Shown: positions 9,035 through 19,200 of the stretch, piece after piece
Numbering within the stretch: the first letter of the stretch is position 1
How the letters are laid out: each line of letters opens with the position of its first letter
DNA from: JAHEZL01 sp046074525
GTDB taxonomy: Bacteria > Bacteroidota > Bacteroidia > Flavobacteriales_C > GCA-002722245
DNA: 64,000 bases
Reading direction: 5' to 3'
NCBI GenBank assembly: GCA_046074525.1
Contig: JBJTOK010000059.1
Coordinates: forward strand, 1-64,000
The notes under the pieces: generated by a model
Seen by the model: only the letters and a program-made list of their open reading frames with translations
Told to the model about the DNA's origin: nothing
Databases searched by the model: none
Translations under genes and position numbers: made by a program

Positions 9035-9793
9035 CTATTTCTTCCCGCAACTGCACTCAGGAGCTGTGCTGTAATTGTTGTATATCTTCAATTGATTTTC
9101 TGCTTTTGGATAGTTTCTATCCACTGTAGATAACACCATTTGGTTGGTGTTTAGATCGAAGGTGGCGATCTTTATTTTGGTGTATAATTTCATCTCCTTG
9201 TCTACCAGCGCGAAATAGTTACCATCCTGATAATACCATTCCTGTGTGTGGTATTCCAGGTCAAAGGCATACAGCACTTTTTTCTTGTTGAAATCGAAAA
9301 CAGTAATGCCTCCCATATCTGAATCATACGGCGAAAAGAGATAGCGCTGATCGGCAGAGATATAAAAAGGCCCACCTGATTTTTCGGTAAGTTTTCCAGA
9401 GGAATCAAGAATAAAGACCAGTCCGTTATAATCTCCGAATTTGGAGAAAATGAAATAATCAGCTCGTGGCTGAACATCAGGAAAGAAGAGTCCGGAACAA
9501 CTTCCTACCGGCTCAATATACTTGAAGAATATTTTATTCGTGATTTTCCCTTTGTTGCTGATGTGTGCCCAGGCCCGGCAATATAAATTAGTGCTGTCAT
9601 TGGGTTTTATCTGCAAACTTCTCACTTGTTTGAATTCAATGGTATAGGTGAGAAAGCTAGCGCTGTCAGTTTTTACTTCGTACCTGTCGGCTGGATAATC
9701 AGCGGCGTTGAAAGGCTCGTATTCATCGGAGCTTTGCGCCATGACTGTTGAAAAGCAAAGCAAGCCGCATAGAATAGGTGCTAAAATTTTCAT
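9035..9793 (-). CDS. Secreted protein of unknown function
   Basis: 252 residues with a signal peptide (MKILAPILCGLLCFSTVMAQ). The rest is rich in Tyr, Phe and Asp with short beta-strand-like segments (YFIFSKFGDYNGLVFILDSSGK, then KKVLYAFDLEYHTQ), suggesting propeller-like or WG-repeat-like strands, and it ends in ECSCGKK. I recognise no family. It follows the YbjQ-family gene on the same strand, 50 bases apart. A weak hairpin (9811-9817 with 9827-9833) in the gap lacks a T run. Confidence 0.7.
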   Translation of the reverse strand: MKILAPILCGLLCFSTVMAQSSDEYEPFNAADYPADRYEVKTDSASFLTYTIEFKQVRSLQIKPNDSTNLYCRAWAHISNKGKITNKIFFKYIEPVGSCSGLFFPDVQPRADYFIFSKFGDYNGLVFILDSSGKLTEKSGGPFYISADQRYLFSPYDSDMGGITVFDFNKKKVLYAFDLEYHTQEWYYQDGNYFALVDKEMKLYTKIKIATFDLNTNQMVLSTVDRNYPKAENQLKIYNNYSTAPECSCGKK

Positions 9794-9843
9794 TTCTGGA
9801 GAGGGGGAAAGATCCTGAAACGAGTCCAGGATCTATAGTCTGC

Positions 9844-10176
9844 TTATATTTTCTCAACAGTAACTGCTGTACCGTAGGCCAAAACCTCGGTGAGTCCGCT
9901 CATTACTTCATTGGCATCGTAACGCATATTGATGATAGCGTTGGCCCCTTGTTGTTCGGCGTGTTTGATCATGAAGTGAAGTGCTTCGGCGCGAGCATTT
10001 TCGCATAGTTCAGTGTAAATGGTGTTTCTTCCGCCGAAGATGCTCATGAAGCTACCTGCAAAATTTCCTACGATGCTTCGTGAACGAACAGTAATTCCGC
10101 GAACGAGTCCGAGTTGTTGCGTTACTTTATAACCTTCCAGAGCGTTGGATGTGGTGATCAGCATTTTTTCTTTCAT
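9844..10176 (-). CDS. YbjQ/UPF0145 family protein
   Basis: 110 residues, soluble. The sequence (TTSNALEGYKVTQQLGLVRG, RSRSIVGNF, ENARAEALHFMIKHAEQQGANAIINMRYDAN, VLAYGTAVTVE) matches the YbjQ family, a small pentameric-type fold often labelled as putative heavy-metal binding without biochemical proof. It is near full length for the family (about 105 residues). There is no neighbour that hints at a function. Confidence 0.88.
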   Translation of the reverse strand: MKEKMLITTSNALEGYKVTQQLGLVRGITVRSRSIVGNFAGSFMSIFGGRNTIYTELCENARAEALHFMIKHAEQQGANAIINMRYDANEVMSGLTEVLAYGTAVTVEKI

Positions 10177-10330
10177 ATGTAGATAATTAATTTTTGATGG
10201 TGATAAGGAATAAGGTCACATATGTTTTTTATTTCAGAGGGGTTCATGAATCTGCGATTTCGCCTTATTTCATTGGTGTCCCGATGCATTGGGACGTATT
10301 AGGGCTCATTTCCTGTTATTCAGTGTTTGA

Positions 10331-11278
10331 TTATTCACCTGTAATATCTTTAACAATCTGCTTTACCGGTCGGATGGAGTGGATGTGCTCAATGCTTGGT
10401 CCCGCACACCATACGGTTTGGTAAGTAGCGCCGAAAGCCGCTTTTTCAATGGCTTTCATGCCCCGTAAAGCAACAAACAATTTTACATATTTCTTTAACC
10501 ACTTATTCTTCTTTAACAATTTTTCAAGCCAGTTGACTTCGGTGCCCAGACTTTGAACATAGGGTGTATTGATCACTGTGAGATGGGAGCCCGACAATTT
10601 GCTGGTGAGCACAATGTCTTTTGCGCCATATTGAATCAATGCGTTTTTATAATCTGCGCTTACCGGACTTTCTTCCGAAGCGATAAATACCGTTCCGATA
10701 GATAAACCGTCGGCACCCAGCGCGAGCATTTTTTTATATTCTTCATGTGTAGCAACACCTCCTGCGGAGATTACCGGAATCTTACAGTGTTTTTTCAGCA
10801 GGGGAATGAGCTCTTCGGGCTTTGCCGGCCCGCAATGTCCACCTGCGTTGGAATTCACTGCAATCAGGCCATCAGCCCCTAATGCCTCCACTTTTTGTGC
10901 ATATTTCAAATCCACTACATCGCAATATACTTTGATGCCTGCAGGCTTGCATTTATTAATCACTTCTTCCGGACTTCCGAGGGAAGTAATGATGAAAGCT
11001 ACTTTCAGCTCCAGGCATGTTTTGAGCTGGCTATCGAGTTTGAAATTGGATTTGTTTACGATGAGATTAACGCCAAAAGGCTGCTGCGTTTTGCTGCGTA
11101 TCTCCAAAATAGCCTTGCGGAATTCTTCATCTGTGCGGTAGTTCAATGCCGGAACAGCAGCAGTGATACCGCTTTCCAGTGCAGCAATGAGCATTTTGGC
11201 ATTTGACACCAGAAACATTGGTGCCATGATAATGGGATATTTTATTCCTAAGGATTTGGCCAGCGCGTATTCACCCAT
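10331..11278 (-). CDS. Nitronate monooxygenase-type FMN enzyme
   Basis: 315 residues of the 2-nitropropane dioxygenase/nitronate monooxygenase TIM-barrel family. Visible motifs are the FMN-binding start YPIIMAPMFLVSN, the glycine-rich NSNAGGHCGP with the family's conserved His, the ISAGGVATHEEYKKMLALGADG phosphate-binding strand and IGTVFIASEES. Members oxidise alkyl nitronates, and others are enoyl reductases of fatty-acid or polyketide synthesis, so the substrate is open. The start lies 3 bases after the stop of the upstream secreted protein gene, so both are probably on one transcript. Confidence 0.87.
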   Translation of the reverse strand: MGEYALAKSLGIKYPIIMAPMFLVSNAKMLIAALESGITAAVPALNYRTDEEFRKAILEIRSKTQQPFGVNLIVNKSNFKLDSQLKTCLELKVAFIITSLGSPEEVINKCKPAGIKVYCDVVDLKYAQKVEALGADGLIAVNSNAGGHCGPAKPEELIPLLKKHCKIPVISAGGVATHEEYKKMLALGADGLSIGTVFIASEESPVSADYKNALIQYGAKDIVLTSKLSGSHLTVINTPYVQSLGTEVNWLEKLLKKNKWLKKYVKLFVALRGMKAIEKAAFGATYQTVWCAGPSIEHIHSIRPVKQIVKDITGE

Positions 11279-11281
11279 GAT

Positions 11282-11710
11282 CTACAAATCATCAGGATCG
11301 GTGGCGGCAGCAAATTTCTTTTTAGGAGGCTTGATGTGCTTGGTGAAAACCACGTTGATGATTTCATCTTCAGTGGTGAGCATTGATTTTGAAATGCCGC
11401 TGGTAATGGTCATTTCTTCCTTGTGTTTGTAGTTTTTTACCATTGGGGTTTCCTCGTAGGTGCCATCAGAAAATCTTCTGTACATGGCAACAATAACACC
11501 TTTTTCTACTTTTACTTTTCCAGGGATACATTCCGCTGTAGTGCCTTTGCGGATGGTAATTACAATGTCTTCGTGCCAGCCATCTTCCACGATGAAAGCG
11601 CCTCTTTCAGCAAATTTCTTCGAGTATTTCTCATAGCAGTTGGCAGAAGTTTCTTGTGCGATAGACACTGTAGAAACCAATAACAGTAGGCCAAGTAGAA
11701 CTTTGTTCAT
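11282..11710 (-). CDS. Small secreted protein, unknown function
   Basis: 142 residues with a signal peptide ending VSIAQ (about 1-18). The mature part contains ENANCYEKYSKKFAERG-like polar sequence (here TSANCYEKYSKKF), a GWHEDIVITIR strand and Lys-rich C-terminal segments. No known motif is recognised. It is the first gene of a likely two-gene unit with the downstream flavoprotein. Its start lies 138 bases from the divergent YifB-type ATPase gene. Confidence 0.68.
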   Translation of the reverse strand: MNKVLLGLLLLVSTVSIAQETSANCYEKYSKKFAERGAFIVEDGWHEDIVITIRKGTTAECIPGKVKVEKGVIVAMYRRFSDGTYEETPMVKNYKHKEEMTITSGISKSMLTTEDEIINVVFTKHIKPPKKKFAAATDPDDL

Positions 11711-11847
11711 CAGATAAAAATTTAATTGCTCTTTATTGTAAGTCTAAAATAGGAAAAAATACGCAACGGAGAACCGCGGATCGGATTAAAAGATTATTTT
11801 TACCGCAACTAAACAAAAAACCCTTCGGGGTTCACAAAATTCATTTT

Positions 11848-13389
11848 ATGTTGATCAAAACTTTTGGATGTACCGTCACGGGTATTGATGCCACTGTTAT
11901 TACTGTTGAGGTAAACGTGATGCCCGGGACGAAATTTTTCTTAGTCGGCTTACCCGATAATGCTGTTAAGGAAAGTCAGATGCGCATCGAATCGGCGCTT
12001 AAACACAACGGCTACCGCATGCCGGGGAAGAAAATCATCGTCAATATGGCCCCGGCCGATATCAAGAAACAGGGATCGGCTTATGATTTGGCAATTGCTC
12101 TGGGGATTATTGCGGCTTCCGGACAAATGGAGACGGATGAATTCCATCAATACATTTTGTTGGGGGAACTCTCGCTGGATGGCACTTTGCAGCCTATCAA
12201 GGGCGTGCTGCCCATTGCCATCAAAGCGCGACAAATGGGCTACAAGGGCATTATCCTTCCGGAGGAAAACGGGGAGGAAGCCGCGATCGTTGATCAATTG
12301 GAAGTTTACCCCATGAAGAATCTGAAGGAAGTAATTGATTTCTTCGTTCTGAAAAGCGAGCGAAAGCAGCCTTTGATCTTTGATACGAGACTTCATTTCC
12401 TTAAGGAACAAAACATTGTGGAATTCGATTTCAACGAAGTAAAAGGCCAGGAAAATGTTAAGCGCTCCCTGGAAATTGCAGCTGCTGGCGGACACAACGT
12501 GATTCTCATCGGTCCGCCGGGCGCCGGGAAAACAATGCTGGCGAAACGACTGCCTACTATCCTTCCACCGCTGAGTTTGCACGAAGCGCTGGAAACTACC
12601 AAAATCCATTCGGTGGCAGGACAGTTGAAAGGCAGTCGGGGACTGGTTTCGCTTCGCCCTTTCCGTAATCCGCATCATACTATTTCCGATGTTGCATTGG
12701 TGGGAGGTGGGGCTTCTCCGAAGCCCGGCGAGATTTCACTGGCCCACAACGGGGTGTTGTTTTTGGATGAACTGCCCGAGTTTAAAAGAAGCGCTTTGGA
12801 GGTGATGCGTCAGCCGCTGGAAGATAGGGTGGTGAGTATTTCCCGCGCAAAATTTGATGTGCAGTATCCGGCCTCTTTCATGCTTATCGCGTCGATGAAT
12901 CCTTGTCCTTGCGGATTTTATAATCATCCCGATAAAGAATGCGTTTGTAATCCCGGTGATGTACAACGTTATCTCAATAAAATTTCCGGACCGATGATGG
13001 ATCGCATTGATTTGCATGTGGAAGTAACGCCTGTTTCCTTTGATGAGTTAACGGTACAAAGAAGTACCGAACCCAGTTTATCCATTCGCGAAAGAGTTAT
13101 AAGAGCACGCATTATCCAGCAGGAGCGCTATGCCGAAGATGAAGGCATTCACTGCAATGCGCAGATGCAGCCGCGGCACATCAAGGATTTTTGTCAGCTG
13201 GATCCGTCGTGTAAAACTCTATTGAAAACCGCAATGGAGAAACTGGATCTGTCGGCGCGGGCTTACGACAGGATATTGAAAGTTTCCCGGACCGTTGCTG
13301 ATTTAGATAATTCAGCGAGCATTGGGCAACAGCATTTGGCGGAAGCTATTCAATATAGAAGTTTGGATAGAGGCAGTTGGGCGGGTTAA
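11848..13389 (+). CDS. YifB/ComM-family Mg-chelatase-like AAA+ ATPase
   Basis: 513 residues. The N-terminal domain (1-170; FFLVGLPDNAVKESQMRIESAL, IVNMAPADIKKQGSAYDL) is the Lon-protease-like fold typical of the family. The AAA+ core has Walker A GPPGAGKT at 222-229, Walker B GVLFLDELPEF, and the CPCGFYNHP...CVC cysteine segment, then the C-terminal domain. The characterised relative ComM is a hexameric helicase that helps branch migration during natural transformation, so a role in recombination of incoming DNA is likely but not proven here. Length is normal for the family. Confidence 0.93.
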   Translation: MLIKTFGCTVTGIDATVITVEVNVMPGTKFFLVGLPDNAVKESQMRIESALKHNGYRMPGKKIIVNMAPADIKKQGSAYDLAIALGIIAASGQMETDEFHQYILLGELSLDGTLQPIKGVLPIAIKARQMGYKGIILPEENGEEAAIVDQLEVYPMKNLKEVIDFFVLKSERKQPLIFDTRLHFLKEQNIVEFDFNEVKGQENVKRSLEIAAAGGHNVILIGPPGAGKTMLAKRLPTILPPLSLHEALETTKIHSVAGQLKGSRGLVSLRPFRNPHHTISDVALVGGGASPKPGEISLAHNGVLFLDELPEFKRSALEVMRQPLEDRVVSISRAKFDVQYPASFMLIASMNPCPCGFYNHPDKECVCNPGDVQRYLNKISGPMMDRIDLHVEVTPVSFDELTVQRSTEPSLSIRERVIRARIIQQERYAEDEGIHCNAQMQPRHIKDFCQLDPSCKTLLKTAMEKLDLSARAYDRILKVSRTVADLDNSASIGQQHLAEAIQYRSLDRGSWAG

Positions 13390-13454
13390 TTATTGTGCTC
13401 ATTGGACTTTGTAACTTTTTCGTTCCCTGTCGTATTAGTAAGAAAATCCTTTCT

Positions 13455-14213
13455 ATGGCGGCATTCAGAAATCTTTCAATTATTGCTCTCGACAAATCTG
13501 TTCCTGATAACGTAGTAATTGAATTTGCGGTTACCGGTGCATTGAAAGAGGAATTCAAATTTCATCCCGGACAGTTCGTGATTGTGAAGTATGTGGTGGA
13601 TGGAAAAGAATACAAAAGAAGTTATTCTATCAGTTCTTCATCTATGGCTGATGTTCCTTTGCAACTTACAGTAAAGCGGGTGGGACAGGGAATTACCTCC
13701 AACTACGCCAATAATTTTTTGAAGGTGGGAGATACACTTGATGTGACCACCCCCCGCGGAAAATTTTGCATTGAACTCAATCCCGAAATCAGGAAAACAT
13801 ATTTTCTCATCGCTGCCGGAAGTGGTATTGCGCCGATGCATTCTATGCTTCAATCGGTATTGGCAGGAGAGCCGAAAAGTGAAATCCGCTTGTTGTATGG
13901 CAACAGGGATGATGACAACGTTATTTTTGGAAAAGAGATCATGGCCTTTGCGGCTCAGCATCCCGATCGCTTAAAAGTGCAACATGTGCTGAGTCGTCAA
14001 TCGAAACCGCTTAACCTTTTAAAAGATGAAAACATCTGGGAAGGCCGCATCAATGAGGTCATGCTGAAAAAATACTTCTCACCGCCATTGCCCGAAGATT
14101 ACAAGGTTTTTGTTTGCGGACCCACAGAGATGAACCTGGCCTGTAAAGAAATCATGGGCAATCTTGCTTTGCCACAAGACAGGGTACACATTGAATTCTT
14201 TGGTAAAGTATAA
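13455..14213 (+). CDS. Ferredoxin-NADP reductase-like FAD flavoprotein
   Basis: 252 residues from ATG 13455; the open frame reaches back to 13377 but would overlap the ATPase gene and add residues unlike the family. The FAD-binding barrel has RSYSISSS (RxYS motif) and a GxxS/T-like GITSNYANNFLKVGD. The NAD(P)-binding half has IAAGSGIAPMHSML, LLYGNRDDDNVIF and the C-terminal VFVCGPTEMN. No C-terminal 2Fe-2S domain is attached, unlike PaaE, so it resembles stand-alone ferredoxin/flavodoxin reductases. The electron partner is unknown. Confidence 0.87.
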   Translation: MAAFRNLSIIALDKSVPDNVVIEFAVTGALKEEFKFHPGQFVIVKYVVDGKEYKRSYSISSSSMADVPLQLTVKRVGQGITSNYANNFLKVGDTLDVTTPRGKFCIELNPEIRKTYFLIAAGSGIAPMHSMLQSVLAGEPKSEIRLLYGNRDDDNVIFGKEIMAFAAQHPDRLKVQHVLSRQSKPLNLLKDENIWEGRINEVMLKKYFSPPLPEDYKVFVCGPTEMNLACKEIMGNLALPQDRVHIEFFGKV

Positions 14214-14302
14214 CTCGAAATATTTAAACCACGTAGCAGAGTCCATTCCTGCCCACAGCCGATAACTTGAAGTTGTCGTTCACAGTGGTTTGATATTAAG
14301 AG

Positions 14303-14323
14303 GAGAAGCGCAGCTTCGGTCTT
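14303..14323 (+). repeat. 21-base dispersed repeat, copy 1
   Basis: These 21 bases, with core gaagcgcagcttc (a 5-bp palindrome around a 3-base loop), recur exactly on the minus strand at 56752-56772. Both copies are intergenic. The 213-base gap holding copy 1 shows no gene. Confidence 0.7.
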
Positions 14324-14426
14324 CCGACTCAGTGATCTCCAGCGTTAAGCGGTTTTCTTTATGGGCAAAACTCTGTGATCTCAGTGCCCTGCCGTTTAAA
14401 AATTAAGCTTTATCTTTCCTTCCGAG

Positions 14427-15083
14427 ATGAAAAAATTACTCAGCTATTTTGTTCCTCAGAAGGGAAAAGTTTACAAATCTAAAATCAGCGGTCAGCTCGA
14501 ACTGAACTGGTATGATGGCAAGCTGATGCTCGATTCGGAAAACGCCAATTATTCGTATGGAGCGCTGCAACGCGCATTGGCCGAGGGTTTGCACCACATC
14601 GGGAACAGCAGGGTAGAAAGTTTCAAGCAGATTTTAGTGTTGGGCATGGGCGCCGGATCAGTGATAGAAACGCTGCGCAAGGATTTTCAAAACAAAGGGA
14701 AAATCACCGCTGTGGAAATGGATCCTGTGGTGGTGGACATCGCTAAAAAATATTTCAGGGTAGATACTTTTTCCAATTTATATATTGTCATGCAGGACGC
14801 TTTTGTTTTTGTGAAGGAGAGCACAAGCAAGTACGATTTCATCATCGTTGATTTATTCATTGATCGCCAAACTCCCGAACAGTTTTCTTCTCCCGAATTT
14901 CTGGAGTCCCTCATCAAAATGCTTTCTCCTGAAGGAAGAGTGTTGTTCAATACCGTAAACGTTGAGGATGAATTCACGGCGAGGAATAACAAAATGATTT
15001 CTCTTTTTGAGAAAACGTGTTCAGTAGAAGTGCTCAAAGGCATTGAGGGGGGTAATGACCTGATCCTTCTGCAGAAAAAGTAA
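14427..15083 (+). CDS. Spermidine synthase-like SAM-domain protein
   Basis: 218 residues with the Rossmann nucleotide-binding core of the spermidine synthase family: ILVLGMGAGSVIETL (motif I), ITAVEMDPVVVDIAKKYF with the acidic ribose-binding Glu, and FIIVDLFIDRQTPEQFSS for the loop near the active site. The protein is shorter than true spermidine synthases (about 280 residues) and lacks the clear N-terminal beta domain. It may therefore be one of the many SpeE-like proteins of unknown substrate rather than a polyamine enzyme. No polyamine gene is adjacent. Confidence 0.78.
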   Translation: MKKLLSYFVPQKGKVYKSKISGQLELNWYDGKLMLDSENANYSYGALQRALAEGLHHIGNSRVESFKQILVLGMGAGSVIETLRKDFQNKGKITAVEMDPVVVDIAKKYFRVDTFSNLYIVMQDAFVFVKESTSKYDFIIVDLFIDRQTPEQFSSPEFLESLIKMLSPEGRVLFNTVNVEDEFTARNNKMISLFEKTCSVEVLKGIEGGNDLILLQKK

Positions 15084-15133
15084 ACTCTTTACACGTTTCC
15101 GTTGTAGTAAAGCACAAACCAAAAATTTATTGA

Positions 15134-16082
15134 ATGAAAAAACTGCTACTTGCTATCGCTACATCCGCATCTTTTTCCCTCAATGCGCAAATCGAATATC
15201 CTGGCACTGTCACGCTGCTTGGCTCTGCAACAACAGTTTTCGATTATTCTGCCTCCAATTGTAATACTATTGATATTCCTGATGCTCCTGCCCGTGCATT
15301 CAGAGATGCATCTGGTAAGATCAATCTCATTGCTACGCATTACACCAATTGGAGAATGACAGGATCTGATTTCACTTCTCTTACCAAGGATTGCAAATGG
15401 AAATGCTTTACTGTCGAACCTCATTTTTGATAACGGGGAAATGGGCATTGACATGGCCGGCGACAATGCAGTAAATGGTAACGATGCGCAGGACAGCGAT
15501 ACAGGTGTTCCAAATGCGGGCCAGAATTTCCCTGAGCTAGATGGCGCTTATGCTGGCGCCAGTGACATCAGGGTAACCGGGAATTTCAATTCAGTGCCAA
15601 ACTCAACTTATAAAATCCAGTATTTCTATAATGATGTCTGTGATGGCAGTGGTAATGGGGAAGGACAAACATTGATTGGCACCCAAACCATCACTACTGA
15701 TGCCAACGGAGATGCGTCGATCAATAAAACTTTCTCAATGACTGTAACTGTTGGAAGTTATGTGTCTGCTTTGGCTACCGATGCTTCCAATAATACTTCC
15801 GAGTTTTCTGCCTGCCAGATTGTGGACTTGGAAACTGCCGTAAACAAAGCGAATGCATCTGCAGTGAAGGTTTATCCGAATATTACACGCGACAATGTAT
15901 CGGTGAGTGCCGATAAATCTTTTACTTACACTGTTTATGATCAGCAGGGAAGAGAGGTTATTCAGGGCACATCAAAATCTGAAAATTTTGTAATCTCTTT
16001 CAGCAACCTCAGCGAGGGGCTCTACGTACTAAAACTCGTGGGTAACAATTGGGTTAGCCAGGAAAAAATTATTAAGGAATAG
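15134..16082 (+). pseudogene. Chimeric, frame-broken T9SS secreted protein
   Basis: The first frame (15134-15430) starts with a signal peptide (MKKLLLAIATSASFSLNAQ) and a domain with the segment IDIPDAPARAFRDASG, then terminates after 98 codons. From about 15393 another frame reads ANGNALLSNLIFDNGEMGID, the typical repeat of surface beta-helix proteins. It continues (NDAQDSDTGVPNAGQNFPEL) through Ig-like sequence to a type A T9SS sorting domain (VYPNITRDNVSV, LSEGLYVLKLVGN, ending IIKE) at 16082. The two halves look like parts of different proteins joined out of frame near 15390-15400, with the beta-helix body missing. Either a deletion created a dead fusion, or the second part is a remnant translated poorly from ATG 15441. 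An assembly join is an alternative. Confidence 0.7.
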
Positions 16083-16113
16083 AGAAAGAGGAGGGAGATA
16101 ACCATTGGGGTGG

Positions 16114-16152
16114 AACATCCCGCAGCTGTAAAAGGTTGCGGGATGTTTTTTT
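16114..16152 (+). terminator. Intrinsic terminator after the chimeric secreted protein
   Basis: An 11-bp perfect stem (16114-16124 with 16137-16147), GC-rich in the middle, is followed by a T run to 16152. Confidence 0.88.
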
Positions 16153-16184
16153 GTGGACCTTATTGTTTTCTACAACGACTATTC

Positions 16185-16217
16185 AAAAAAAACCGCGAAG
16201 TTGATAAAACTTCGCGG
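16185..16217 (-). terminator. Intrinsic terminator of secA
   Basis: A 10-bp perfect stem (16193-16202 with 16208-16217, core ccgcgaagtt) with a 5-base loop. On the minus strand it is followed by eight T, 26 bases after the secA stop. Confidence 0.88.
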
Positions 16218-16242
16218 AGTGTTCTTGCATTAAAATATTCAA

Positions 16243-19200
16243 TTAAGCCACTTCCATTTTCCCGTGGCACTGCTTATATTTCTTTCCACTTCCGCAAGGA
16301 CAAGGATCGTTGCGTCCTACTTTTACTTCGGCTTTGATCGGCTCCTGTTTTGGTTTTGCCGGTGCGCGATCCAGTTCGGCTGCATCCTGGTGACTTGTTT
16401 TTAAATTTTTGTCGGGAAGTTCTTCTCTCGCCGCTTCACGCACCTGTGGTTGCTGTCCGCCATTGCCCTGCATAATTTCCGCCCTGAAGAGGAAAGCACC
16501 GATATCAGCATTCATCTTATTCACCATCTGCTTAAAGATGTTGAAGGATTCAAACTTATAAATCAACAGAGGATCTTTCTGCTCGATAGCTGCGTTCTGT
16601 ACGTTGTTGCGCAGATCATCCATTTCGCGCAAATGCTCTCTCCATGCTTCATCGATATTGAAGAGTACTATGTTTTTCTCGAAAGCATTGCGTATTTCTT
16701 TTCCTTGTGTTTCGTATGCTTTGCGCAGATTTACTGCAATCTGGAAAACATTCTGTCCGTTGGTAGAAAATGGAATAGCGATGTTGGTGAACTGTTGTCC
16801 CTGAGTTTCATAAACATTCTTCACCACCGGCCAGGCCTGATTGCGCAGTCTCTCCGTTTTTTCTTCGTAGGTCTTCAGCACCAGTGCAGAAAGTTTTGCA
16901 AAGAGATCTTCACTTTTCATCGATTGGAATTCTTCCTGCGAGAAAGGAGATTCAATAGCAAATACTCTGATCATCTCCATGCGGAAACCTTCGTAATCCT
17001 TGATGTCATGGTAGCCTGCGATAACGCTTTCAGTAATATCGAGAAGAAGGTTGGAAATATCCACACTTAGTCTTTCTCCGTTCAATGCGTTGCGTCGACG
17101 TTTGTAAATTACTTCACGCTGCGCGTTCATCACGTTATCGTATTCGAGCAATCGCTTACGGATACCGAAGTTATTTTCCTCTACTTTTTTCTGGGCACGC
17201 TCAATAGATTTTGTAATCATTCCAGCTTGAATCACTTCGCCTTCCTTGTAGCCCATGCGGTCCATGATACGTGCAATTCTTTCCGATCCGAAACGGCGCA
17301 TCAGGGGGTCTTCCAGAGATACAAAGAACTGTGAAGTTCCCGGATCCCCTTGTCGACCCGAACGACCGCGCAACTGGCGGTCAACGCGACGGGAGTCATG
17401 GCGCTCGGTACCGATAATGGCGAGACCACCTGCCTTACGCACTTCTTCAGAAAGCTTGATATCCGTACCCCTTCCTGCCATGTTTGTAGCGATAGTTACC
17501 ATCGCCGATTGTCCGGCCTCCTTCACGATTTGTGCTTCCTGCTGGTGGCGTTTCGCATTGAGGGTGTTGTGCTTGATGCCGCGCATTTGGAGCATACGGC
17601 TGAGTAATTCTGATATTTCAACGGAGGTAGTACCAACGAGTACTGGTCGGCCAGCCTTAGTGATTTCGGCAATCTCCTCAATTACGGCGTTGTATTTTTC
17701 ACGTTGGGTTTTGTACACTTTATCCTCCATGTCCTTACGTGTTACCGGACGGTTGGTAGGAATAGTAGTTACATCAAGATTGTAGATATCCCAGAGTTCC
17801 TGCGCTTCAGTTTCTGCAGTACCTGTCATACCTGCCAGCTTGTGGTACATCCTGAAATAATTCTGCAGGGTGATGCTGGCATGGGTTTGTGTGGTAGCTT
17901 CAATCTTCACATTTTCTTTTGCTTCAACAGCCTGGTGCAATCCATCGCTCCAGCGGCGACCATCCATGATACGGCCAGTTTGCTCGTCAACGATTTTTAC
18001 CTGGTTGTCGATGATCACATATTCCACATCTTTTTCGAAGAGAGTGTAAGCTTTCAGCAATTGGTTCATGGTATGGATACGATCGGCTTTCACGCCGTAG
18101 TCCTTGATGTAGGCCTCTTTCGCAGCGCGCTTCTCTTTGTCGCTCAAGCTTGAGCTTTCAATTTTTGCTACTTCCGATCCAAGATCCGTCATCACGAAGA
18201 AATCGCGGTCTTCCACGAATTGTGCGAGGTGATCGATTCCCTTTTCGGTGAGTTCTATAGAGTTGTGTTTTTCATCAATTACGAAATACAATTCAGAGTC
18301 GGCAACACGCATTTGCTTGCCTTGTTCCTGCATGTGGAAGTTTTCGGTTTTCTGCAATTGCTGCTTGATGCCTGGCTCACTGAGGAATTTGATTAATGCC
18401 TTATTCTTCGGTAAACCGCGGTGGGCACGAAGAAGGGCAACGCCTCCTTCATCCTTGTTTCCTTCAGTAAGTAATTTCTTGGCATCGGCCAATGCTTTGG
18501 TAACATAAGCTTTTTGTGCGGTCACCAGTTTTTCAACGAAAGGCTTGAGTTCATTGAACTGTAAGTTTTGTTTTTGTCGGGTCGCACCTGAGATAATCAA
18601 CGGTGTTCTGGCATCATCAATCAATACCGAATCCACCTCATCCACAATGGCGAAGTGGTGTTTGCGCTGCACGAGCTGGTCGAGGCTGGTGGACATGTTG
18701 TCTCTCAGGTAATCGAAACCAAATTCGTTGTTGGTGCCGTAAGTGATATCAGATCTGTAAGCTTTTTTCCTTCCTTCGGAATGTGATTCGTAGCGGTCGA
18801 TACAGTCGATGCTGAGTCCATGGAACTCAAACAACGGCGCCATCCATTCGCAGTCCCTTTTGGCGAGGTAGTCGTTCACGGTTACCAGGTGAACACCTTT
18901 GCCAGCCAGGGCGTTGAGGTAAACAGGAAGGGTAGCCACGAGGGTTTTTCCTTCCCCCGTACTCATCTCGGAGATTTTTCCTTTGTGGAGGTTGATTCCC
19001 CCAATGAGCTGTACATCGTAGTGGATCATGTCCCACTTGATTTCGTTGCCACCGGCAGTCCAGGAATTGAAGTAAATGGCTTTATCGCCTTCAATTTCCA
19101 AGTTGTCCTTGCGGGTTGCGACTTCCCTGTCAAAATCGTTGGCAGTTACTTCCACTTCCTCGTTTTCGGTGAAGCGGCGGGCAGTATCTTTAACAACAGC

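Noticed and set aside
9810..9834. Hairpin between the YbjQ gene and the secreted protein gene as a terminator
   Set aside because: The stem is only 7-8 bp and no T run follows on the minus strand, so termination is not supported.
13377..13454. Longer N-terminus for the ferredoxin reductase-like protein
   Set aside because: It would overlap the YifB-type ATPase gene, and the extra residues are unlike the flavoprotein family, which begins near ATG 13455.
16110..16337. Small plus-strand frame between the chimeric protein and secA
   Set aside because: It runs through two terminator hairpins and into antisense of the secA zinc-binding end.
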